Source: Spirochaetota bacterium (GTDB taxonomy: Bacteria > Spirochaetota > Leptospiria > Turneriellales > Turneriellaceae). From it: a DNA stretch of 5,169 bases. The stretch's first letter is position 1; each line of letters begins with the position of its first letter. Under the pieces are notes generated by a model. The model made no database searches and was not told the DNA's origin. It saw only the letters and a list, made by a program, of their open reading frames with translations. The translations under genes and the position numbers were made by a program. The stretch covers positions 1-5,169 of the forward strand of contig JAKQXK010000630.1 in NCBI GenBank assembly GCA_029561505.1, written 5' to 3'. This document shows positions 1 through 5,169 of this stretch, piece by piece.

Positions 1-345
1 GCGTGGAATGCATACCGCCAAGCGCTCGCGCCGCTCGTAGAGAAAGGCGTGCTCGTGATGCCTGAGCTTGCGCATAACGCGCACATGTTTTATCTCGTCT
101 GCCGTTCGCTCGATGAACGCAGCGCGCTCATCGAATACCTCAAGGGCCAGGGGATAGCGTCGGTTTTTCATTATCTGTCGCTGCACAAAAGCCAGTATTT
201 CGCCGACAAGCATGATGGACGCGTTCTACCCCATGCCGACCGCTTCACCGATTGCCTGTTGCGGTTGCCGATGTTCGCCGAACTCGGTGCGGCGGGCGCT
301 GAACGAGTCGCAACTGCAGTTCTCGATTTTTACAGCACGCGCTAG
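1..345 (+). CDS. wecE: dTDP-4-amino-4,6-dideoxygalactose transaminase (WecE/RffA type), C-terminal part only
   Basis: The reading frame is open from base 1 and stops at TAG 343-345, giving 114 residues; the 5' part lies outside the window. Recognisable WecE/RffA C-terminal motifs are 'WNAYRQALAPL' at the start, 'NAHMFYLVCRSLDERSALI' with the family's NAHMFY, 'VFHYLSLHKS' (family form FHYxPLH) and 'LLRLPMF' near the end. The family belongs to the DegT/DnrJ/EryC1/StrS fold-type I PLP enzymes of about 375 residues. WecE transfers an amino group from glutamate to dTDP-4-keto-6-deoxyglucose to give dTDP-Fuc4N, a cytoplasmic precursor of enterobacterial common antigen, O-antigen or similar glycans. 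The PLP-binding lysine would lie upstream and cannot be checked. The GTG at 49 and ATG at 58 are internal codons, not starts. The gene converges on pheT and is probably unrelated to it. A different sugar aminotransferase of the same superfamily is possible, but the NAHMFY/FHY pair favours WecE. Confidence 0.85.
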   Translation, partial: AWNAYRQALAPLVEKGVLVMPELAHNAHMFYLVCRSLDERSALIEYLKGQGIASVFHYLSLHKSQYFADKHDGRVLPHADRFTDCLLRLPMFAELGAAGAERVATAVLDFYSTR

Positions 346-398
346 CATTTTCGTATGTTGATATTTTTGATGGCGGCAGGTTGTTAGCTCGAGGTCTT

Positions 399-2831
399 TT
401 AACGCAGCGCAAAGCCCGCTTTCTGCATTTTCTGAATTAGTCCATCTTGCAGCTTTTTGATTTCATCTGACGCGAGAGTTCGCGTTGGGTTGCGCCAGAC
501 TGCCCGCACCGAAACCGCCTTGTCGCCGTCTTTCAGGTTGCCGCCGGTGAATGTGCTGACGTGTTCAAAGCTCACGAGTACCGTCTTGTCAAGGTCGCGG
601 CGAACCAGCGGCTGCGCGACACCGGCAGCTGCTTTCAGTGACGCGAACTCACCTCGCGCCGGCATCACGAGAGTCAGATCAAAGTCTACGGCCGGGTGTG
701 TGAACGGCGGACGATAGGTGGCACCTTGAGCCTTGAGAGCGAGCAGGTCTTCAAGCAGCGCATCAAAATACCATACCGGGTCTTTGATACCAAACGCGGC
801 TAGAATGCGCGGGTGTACTTCACCGAATCTGAAGACTTTTTTATCTTTGGTGCCGGCGCTGCCCGAACGACCCGGATGAAAGATGCCATGCGCATCATTC
901 ATAAATACCTGGTCGTGGCGCAACAGGCCACAGCCCTCGAGTGCTGCCGATATGATTGCCGCAATCTCTTGTGCCACTGAGGCAGGCTCGGCGGTAGACG
1001 TAACAGCGCCCGCATAGAAATACGCTTCACGGCGCGGGAGCTTACTGTGCGCCGGCGGCAGCATGAGTTTTTCAATTTCGAAGAGGCGCGTATTTTTTTC
1101 TTCACGGTAGTTGCCGTGTACTGCGCGCAAGAGGCCCGGCAGAGGTGATGTGCGCAGAAAACCCATGTCGCTGTGCAATGAGTTTTGCATGCGCATCGCG
1201 TCGCCTGCTGGGCTGAAAAACTCATCTGTCTTCAGATCGTTTTCACTGTGAAAGGCATAGTTCAGAACTTCATTCAGTTGCAGGCGTATTGCAGAAAGAT
1301 CGCGCAAGCGGTGCTCGAGTTCACGCAGCGCATTGTGCGCCCGCGGGGTTTCGCACGCGACTAACGCGGGTTCAATAGCAATTTCTTTGTAGCCGATGAA
1401 ACGGCCTATTTCTTCAACGAGGTCTTCGCCGATGGTGATATCGTACCACTTGCGCCATGCAGGTGGCGTTACAACCAGAGTATCACCTTTTTCTTCGACA
1501 CCAAAACCGAGCCTTTTCAGAATCGTTGCATTGCTGTCGCTGCGCTCGGCGATATAGCCCAGTTTTTGATCGATGAACGCGTTGCTGACGATAATCGGTT
1601 GCGTCTTGTTGTAGTCTTCAGTCGAAACTTCGGCAATTTCTGAGAGCGTAGCTGACGGCTGCTCTTCGGCAAGAAGTGTTGCGAAGCGGTAGATTGCTGC
1701 TTTGGCCTTACCGGGATTTTGCGCCTTTTCAAAGCGCTGCGACGAGTCGCTGCGAATGCCGGTTTTCGCGACCGCCTTTCGTATGTCGCTGCGGTGAAAA
1801 GTCGCCGATTCGAGAAAAAGTTTGGCTGTTGACGTGGTTGTCTCTGTGCCCGCGCCGCCCATGACACCCGCGAGCGCGACGGCTTTGTCTGAATCGCGAA
1901 TCACGACGAGACCTTCTGGCAACTCGTGCGTGGTGCCGTCGAGCAGCGCAATCTTCTCTTTGCTTTTTGAATAAGAAACCTTCACGAGAGATGAGATCTT
2001 GTCGCGGTCGAACGCGTGGTTTGGTTGGCCGATTTCGAAAAGAACATAGTTCGAAATGTCAACGATGTTATTAATAGGTTTCTGGCCAACCGCGATGAGC
2101 CGCATCTGTCGCGCAAGGGGAGATGCAGCAACCTTAAAGCCCGTTAATTCTGCACCACAATAGGTAATCGCTGCGCGACCCTCGATTTCAATTTTCGGAA
2201 GCGTTGTTGCTTGTGTTTTGAATGTCGCTTCTTCTGGATTATTTTTGAGTGGCTTACCTAAGAGTGCAGCGATCTCGCGCGCAAAACCGAAGTGGCACCA
2301 CAGGTCGGGACGGTGCGTAATCGACTTGTTGTCGATGTCGAAAATAATGTCGGGCTTGCCGAAATATTCAGACAGCGGCGCACCGACTTTCCAGTCATCG
2401 GGCAGCGGCATGAGGCCGTCAACTTTCGCGGGGGCGTAATCAAGTTGTGTAATGCCGAGTTCACCGCCTGAGCAGAGCATGCCGAAACTCTCGACGCCGC
2501 GCAGTTTTGCCTTTGTCATTTCGCGCCCGTCAGGGAGCTTGACGCCTACCAGGGCAGCCGGAAACTTCTTGCCTTGTTCGACGTTCGCCGCGCCGGTAAC
2601 GATCTGTACCGTTTCTTTGCCAGTATTCACCTTGCAGATTTTCAGTTTGTCTGCGTCGGGGTGTTTTGTGAGCTCTTCAATCAGCGCCACCGGAATTTTT
2701 TCCATGTGCGCCATGAAGTCTTCGAAGCCTTCAACTTCGCAGGTTTTCATCGTCAGCAGGTTCGCGAGCTCTGCAGGCGTAACGCCGGCGAGATCGACAA
2801 ATTCATTCAGCCAGTTGTATGATAGTTTCAT
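399..2831 (-). CDS. pheT: Phenylalanyl-tRNA synthetase beta subunit
   Basis: The protein has 810 residues, normal for long bacterial PheT. It pairs with PheS in the cytoplasmic alpha2-beta2 enzyme that charges tRNA-Phe; the beta subunit binds tRNA and edits Tyr-tRNA-Phe. Domains in order: B1 from 'MKLSYNWLNEFVDL'; an EMAP-like OB tRNA-binding fold at about 40-150 ('KHPDADKLKICKV', 'KLRGVESFGMLCSGGELGI'); the B3/B4 editing module at about 215-385 ('GQPNHAFDRDKI', 'LAGVMGG', 'LESATF', 'SSQRFEKA'); B5 at about 405-480 ('PPAWRKWYDIT', 'EDLVEEIGRFIGY'); the catalytically inactive class II-like B6/B7 core at about 490-695; and the FDX-ACB anticodon-binding domain at about 705-810, ending 'AGFALR'. 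In that last domain the usual PAVxRDL is PAVDFDL here, so the Arg is replaced by Phe. The ATG start is fixed by the conserved MKLSYNWL N-terminus and a GAGG 7 nt upstream. It follows pheS after 42 nt and is surely co-transcribed with it. No truncation or frameshift is visible. Confidence 0.97.
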   Translation of the reverse strand: MKLSYNWLNEFVDLAGVTPAELANLLTMKTCEVEGFEDFMAHMEKIPVALIEELTKHPDADKLKICKVNTGKETVQIVTGAANVEQGKKFPAALVGVKLPDGREMTKAKLRGVESFGMLCSGGELGITQLDYAPAKVDGLMPLPDDWKVGAPLSEYFGKPDIIFDIDNKSITHRPDLWCHFGFAREIAALLGKPLKNNPEEATFKTQATTLPKIEIEGRAAITYCGAELTGFKVAASPLARQMRLIAVGQKPINNIVDISNYVLFEIGQPNHAFDRDKISSLVKVSYSKSKEKIALLDGTTHELPEGLVVIRDSDKAVALAGVMGGAGTETTTSTAKLFLESATFHRSDIRKAVAKTGIRSDSSQRFEKAQNPGKAKAAIYRFATLLAEEQPSATLSEIAEVSTEDYNKTQPIIVSNAFIDQKLGYIAERSDSNATILKRLGFGVEEKGDTLVVTPPAWRKWYDITIGEDLVEEIGRFIGYKEIAIEPALVACETPRAHNALRELEHRLRDLSAIRLQLNEVLNYAFHSENDLKTDEFFSPAGDAMRMQNSLHSDMGFLRTSPLPGLLRAVHGNYREEKNTRLFEIEKLMLPPAHSKLPRREAYFYAGAVTSTAEPASVAQEIAAIISAALEGCGLLRHDQVFMNDAHGIFHPGRSGSAGTKDKKVFRFGEVHPRILAAFGIKDPVWYFDALLEDLLALKAQGATYRPPFTHPAVDFDLTLVMPARGEFASLKAAAGVAQPLVRRDLDKTVLVSFEHVSTFTGGNLKDGDKAVSVRAVWRNPTRTLASDEIKKLQDGLIQKMQKAGFALR

Positions 2832-2838
2832 ATAGTTA

Positions 2839-2842
2839 CCTC
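2839..2842 (-). promoter_or_regulatory. Shine-Dalgarno site of pheT
   Basis: The minus strand reads GAGG, then 7 nt (TAACTAT), then the pheT ATG at 2831-2829. This is a standard spacing and supports the chosen start. The first G of the motif is also the last base of a small hairpin stem (2842-2855), so the site sits at the foot of that stem. Confidence 0.75.
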
Positions 2843-2870
2843 ACCAGTTTTGGTGCGACGCGTTGGCGTC
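2842..2870 (-). repeat. Two tandem small inverted repeats in the pheS-pheT spacer
   Basis: The 42-nt spacer holds two stem-loops of the same design, separated by one base. Each has a perfect 5-bp stem and a 4-nt loop. The first to be transcribed is GACGC-CAAC-GCGTC (2870-2857) and the second is CACCA-AAAC-TGGTG (2855-2842). No T-run follows either, so they are not rho-independent terminators. The second abuts the pheT Shine-Dalgarno site and could affect its access or mRNA stability, but stems this short may be chance. Confidence 0.4.
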
Positions 2871-2873
2871 TCA

Positions 2874-3926
2874 TCAAAACTGTCTCAAAAAATCGAGTTT
2901 GCCCGCCATAAAATGGCGTATGTCTTCGATGCCGTGCTGCATCATCACCAGGCGATTAAGCCCCAGCCCAAACGCGGCCCCCTGCCATTCGGCGGGGTCA
3001 AGCCCGGCGGAGCGCAGAACGTTCGGGTGCACGAGGCCGCAGGGCAGAACTTCAACCCAACCCGAATGTTTACAGACGCTGCAGCCCGATCCGTTGCAGA
3101 CTAAACACTTCATATCAAGTTCGAAGCCGGGCTCGACGAACGGAAAATAGCCGGGCCTGAGTCTGACATCCACCTCGCGGCCAAAAACTTCGGTCAGCAA
3201 CGTCTGCATGAGATGAAGCAGGTTACCGACCGAAACCTTACGGTCGATAATCATGCCTTCCATTTGGTAAAATGTGTGCTCGTGTGATGCGTCGACTTCT
3301 TCGTAGCGAAAAACACGGCCAGGCGCGATGATTCTGAGCGGCGGCTTCATGCCTTCAAGAGCGCGAATCTGTACGGTTGATGTGTGCGTGCGCAGCAGAT
3401 GACCTGTCGCAGTGTAAAATGTATCTTGCATGTCGCGTGCAGGATGGTCGTCGGTAAAGTTCAGCGCGCCGAAGTTGTGATAGTCGTCTTCGACTTGCGG
3501 GCCGTCAACAATCGAAAAACCCATCGAGGTAAAAATTTCTTCGAGGCGGCGCTGCGTTTGCGTTATCGGGTGAGTATGCCCCGAGTGCGCACCGCTGCCG
3601 CGTACTGCTGCATATTCGGGTGGCGTCACAGAAAGATCAAGAAACTCGGTTTCGGCAAGCGAGGCGAACTTGGCCTGCATCAACTCAGACTCTTTGGCAG
3701 AAAGAAGTTCGTCGAGTTTATTCTTGAACGCGTTGGCGGCTTTGCCCACTTCACCGCGCTCTTCGGGAGTGAGCGAACCGAGCTGTTTCATGACGCCGGT
3801 AAGCGCGCCCTTCTTACCGGTGAAGTCGTGACTGACTTGTGCGAGGGCATCAGCGTCAGCCGCGCCCGCAATTGCCGCCGCGGCATTGGCCTCAAGGGCC
3901 TTTATTTCAGCGATCAGGTCAGCCAT
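2874..3926 (-). CDS. pheS: Phenylalanyl-tRNA synthetase alpha subunit (catalytic)
   Basis: The protein has 350 residues, slightly longer than the common 330-345. PheS is the class II catalytic subunit that activates Phe with ATP and transfers it to tRNA-Phe together with PheT. Residues 1 to about 90 form the helical coiled-coil tRNA-binding arm ('[19 protein letters not shown]'). The catalytic core follows: motif 1 '[19 protein letters not shown]' (119-137), '[18 protein letters not shown]' (154-171), 'LLRTHTS', motif 2 '[19 protein letters not shown]' (203-221), the Phe-pocket segment '[11 protein letters not shown]' (261-271) and motif 3 '[11 protein letters not shown]' (319-329). Position 324 is Asn, where Glu or Asp is usual. 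Cys274, 277, 282 and 285 form a CX2CX4CX2C cluster seen in many bacterial PheS proteins and possibly metal-binding. The start is secure: an in-frame TGA lies 8 codons upstream with no other start codon between. No Shine-Dalgarno sequence is visible; see the promoter entry for a possible leaderless message. Confidence 0.97.
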   Translation of the reverse strand: MADLIAEIKALEANAAAAIAGAADADALAQVSHDFTGKKGALTGVMKQLGSLTPEERGEVGKAANAFKNKLDELLSAKESELMQAKFASLAETEFLDLSVTPPEYAAVRGSGAHSGHTHPITQTQRRLEEIFTSMGFSIVDGPQVEDDYHNFGALNFTDDHPARDMQDTFYTATGHLLRTHTSTVQIRALEGMKPPLRIIAPGRVFRYEEVDASHEHTFYQMEGMIIDRKVSVGNLLHLMQTLLTEVFGREVDVRLRPGYFPFVEPGFELDMKCLVCNGSGCSVCKHSGWVEVLPCGLVHPNVLRSAGLDPAEWQGAAFGLGLNRLVMMQHGIEDIRHFMAGKLDFLRQF

Positions 3927-3933
3927 TTGGCTG

Positions 3934-3963
3934 ATAAAATGTGAATTTCAGACAGGGCGTCAA
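3934..3963 (-). promoter_or_regulatory. Candidate sigma-70-type promoter for pheST
   Basis: On the minus strand TTGACG (3963-3958; 5 of 6 to the TTGACA consensus) is followed by an 18-nt spacer and TTTTAT (3939-3934; 4 of 6 to TATAAT). The -35 box contains the TGA stop of the sigma gene. The pheS ATG begins 8 nt after the -10 box, so a normal initiation distance would put the first transcribed base at or next to the A of the ATG. This agrees with the missing Shine-Dalgarno sequence. The call rests on inspection only, and the -10 match is modest. Confidence 0.45.
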
Positions 3964-5168
3964 AGACTAACAGGCAGCCTGCGCAGCAAATAGGCTCTGG
4001 CGGCGGCATCATTAGCCAAGGCAGCAGCCCGCCTGAACGCAGCGTGCGCCTCTTGCGTTTTTTTTTCGGCGATAAGAAGCTCTGCAGTAACTGCCCAAAA
4101 GGGCTGATAACTTTGCGCGACTGCTGAAACCTGATCGAGCATCGTTCGGGCAAGGGGGATATCCCCCTTCTGCAAAAGTGCTGCCGCGCAGGCAACCTGA
4201 GCACCAACAGTCGGTTGCAGTTCTATCAGGCCTGCATAGAGCTCGCAAATCGCCCCCCAATCGGTTTTACCCGTGACGCCGCGTGCCGTGTGCACTGCCT
4301 GAATGGCCGCCTCGAGTTGAAATGGCCCGATTGAGTGCATCGCCGCGGCGCGCTTCAGCGCGGCGTCTGCCTCAAAAATAAAATTCACCCGCCAGAGTTT
4401 TGGGTCTTGGTTCTGCAGCGGAATATAGTCACCATCGGCATTGCGCCGCGACGGTGCGCGAGCCGCAGAAAAAAGCATCAGTGCGAGCAGGCCCAGCACC
4501 TCTGCGCTGTGAGGCAAAATTTCGGTGAGTGTGCGCACCAGATAGATTGCTTCGTCGGCAAGCCCGATGTGCGCGGTGGTACCGCCGTCGATATCATCGT
4601 GACCGAGACCGTATGCGCCGTAGATCGCATCGAGAACAGCCGTCGTGCGCGCCGCAAGTTCATGTGCCTCGGGGATAACAAAAGGAATTTTGCTGATGCG
4701 AATTTTATTTTTCGCGCGCACAAGTCGCTTGGCCATCGCCGCCGGCGAAACCAGGTATGCCGAAGCAATGCGCTCAGCATCGAGACCGAGAATTGTTTGC
4801 AGCATAAGCGCCGCGCGTACATTTTCATCGATACCAGGGTGTGCGCAGACAAAAAAGAGCTGCAGCCTCTCATCGTTCAGGTAATTTTCGGGTGATTCGG
4901 TCGTTGCGTCGGCGTAATCGCCTGTCAGTTCAGTTTCGTGGCTGGTCTTACGAAATTGATCTGTAAGGCGCCTTGTCGCAACCGTGAACAGCCAGCCCGC
5001 CGGGTTTTGTGGTATTCCCTTTACGGGCCAGTATTCAAGCGCGGCGCGAAACGCTTCGGCGACCGCGTCTTCAGCAGACGCGATGTCGCTTGTGCGCGCG
5101 GCGAGACTCGCAACCAATTTCGCGCGCGACTCACGCGCGAAATTGGTTGCGAGTCTCGCCGCGCGCAC
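3960..5168 (-). CDS. ECF sigma factor with C-terminal TPR-like domain (ECF42/COG4941-like), 5' end missing or corrupted
   Basis: This is a putative alternative sigma factor that would direct RNA polymerase to its own promoters. The frame is open for 402 codons to TGA 3962-3960. Sigma region 2 is at about 14-75 ('SRAKLVASLAARTSDIASAE', 'NPAGWLFTVATRRLTDQFRK'). Region 4 with its helix-turn-helix is at about 100-158 ('LQTILGLDAERIASAYLVS', 'AMAKRLVRAKNKIR'). The C-terminal extension of about 240 residues includes 'LLALMLFSAARAPSR' (227-241), 'DWGAICELYAGLIELQP' (303-319) and a TPR-like helical tail ending 'AYLLRRLPVSL'. This layout is diagnostic of COG4941/ECF42, in which the extension replaces a classic anti-sigma factor. 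The family often neighbours a YCII/DGPF-domain gene, which would lie beyond the window. The apparent GTG start at 5168-5166 falls in a perfect inverted repeat. Residues 1 to about 12 do not resemble the family and are the reverse complement of its own region 2, so the true start is probably further upstream. The target regulon cannot be inferred. Confidence 0.9.
   Translation of the reverse strand: MRAARLATNFARESRAKLVASLAARTSDIASAEDAVAEAFRAALEYWPVKGIPQNPAGWLFTVATRRLTDQFRKTSHETELTGDYADATTESPENYLNDERLQLFFVCAHPGIDENVRAALMLQTILGLDAERIASAYLVSPAAMAKRLVRAKNKIRISKIPFVIPEAHELAARTTAVLDAIYGAYGLGHDDIDGGTTAHIGLADEAIYLVRTLTEILPHSAEVLGLLALMLFSAARAPSRRNADGDYIPLQNQDPKLWRVNFIFEADAALKRAAAMHSIGPFQLEAAIQAVHTARGVTGKTDWGAICELYAGLIELQPTVGAQVACAAALLQKGDIPLARTMLDQVSAVAQSYQPFWAVTAELLIAEKKTQEAHAAFRRAAALANDAAARAYLLRRLPVSL
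4152..4169. repeat. Perfect 18-bp palindrome inside the sigma gene
   Basis: AAGGGGGATATCCCCCTT is its own reverse complement over all 18 bases; the flanking bases do not extend it. It encodes Lys334-Gly-Asp-Ile-Pro-Leu339 in the TPR-like tail on the minus strand. Lys-Gly-Asp-Ile followed by Pro-Leu-Ala is a plausible helix-repeat turn, so coding constraint could have produced most of it. No function is claimed. Confidence 0.3.
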
Positions 5169-5169
5169 A
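5091..5169. repeat. Near-perfect 79-nt inverted repeat reaching the window edge
   Basis: The left arm 5091-5126 and right arm 5134-5169 are exact reverse complements over 36 bp. The 7-nt centre (CGACTCA, 5127-5133) is itself palindromic except for one pair (5127/5133), so 38 of 39 base pairs match around 5130. The left arm is conserved sigma-factor region 2 coding sequence on the minus strand. The right arm is that sequence inverted and ends exactly with the window. A fold-back (hairpin) artefact at a contig end is the likeliest origin; a genuine long palindrome within a conserved domain is less likely. Confidence 0.9.

Noticed and set aside
346..398. Convergent gap searched for a bidirectional terminator
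   Set aside because: Only a 4-bp GCTA/TAGC pairing and scattered short T-runs are present, with no stem strong enough to call.
404..432. Possible rho-independent terminator for the wecE-like gene (GCAG...AAAG-CCCG-CTTT-CTGC then ATTTTC)
   Set aside because: The stem is 4 + 4 bp interrupted by a 3-nt bulge, the T-run is only four long, and it lies inside the pheT 3' coding end (KAGFALR), so chance is more likely.
2452..2835. Open frame of 127 codons on the plus strand, opposite the pheT 5' end
   Set aside because: It overlaps the conserved B1 and OB-fold coding sequence of pheT on the other strand, and the product resembles no protein I know.
3384..3944. Open frame of 186 codons on the plus strand, opposite pheS
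   Set aside because: It lies antisense to a highly conserved gene, its product is rich in Arg and Cys with no recognisable motif, and it is explained by the codon bias of pheS.
4151..4170. 18-bp palindrome considered as a terminator
   Set aside because: It has no unpaired loop, no T-run on either strand, and sits in mid-gene.
4335..4895. Open frame of 186 codons on the plus strand, opposite the sigma gene
   Set aside because: It lies antisense to a clear sigma-factor domain, has no recognisable family, and has a composition typical of a shadow frame in GC-rich DNA.

Overview
The window is an ordinary bacterial chromosomal segment of moderate-to-high GC, packed with genes. It is truncated in a gene at both ends, so it may be a whole short contig. 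The best-conserved protein, the PheS subunit, resembles Leptospira PheS as I remember it: a C-X2-C-X4-C-X2-C cluster followed by '[16 protein letters not shown]', and '[11 protein letters not shown]' in the Phe pocket. A GC-richer member of the Leptospirales (Turneriella- or Leptonema-like) is therefore my best guess. This rests on memory of one family and is only moderately secure.

Layout. Positions 1-345 (+) hold the C-terminal third of a WecE/RffA-type dTDP-sugar aminotransferase, involved in surface polysaccharide synthesis. It converges on the other three genes across a 53-bp gap (346-398) in which I see no convincing terminator. Read from right to left on the minus strand come an ECF42-like sigma factor with a C-terminal TPR-like domain (5168-3960, 5' end missing), then pheS (3926-2874), then pheT (2831-399). 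PheS and PheT are the alpha and beta subunits of the heterotetrameric phenylalanyl-tRNA synthetase and surely form an operon, with a 42-nt spacer. The sigma gene lies only 33 bp upstream of pheS. A good -35/-10 pair overlaps its stop codon and points at the pheS ATG, so pheST probably has its own promoter and may give a leaderless pheS message.

The most striking structure is at the right edge. Positions 5091-5169 are a near-perfect 79-nt palindrome: 36-bp arms with a 7-nt centre, running exactly to the last base. It lies inside the conserved start of sigma region 2, and one arm is simply the coding sequence read backwards. The simplest reading is a fold-back artefact at a contig end, which would make the first dozen or so apparent sigma residues false.

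I found no RNA genes, mobile elements, CRISPR arrays or undescribed system. The rest is housekeeping, with a few small sequence oddities noted below.
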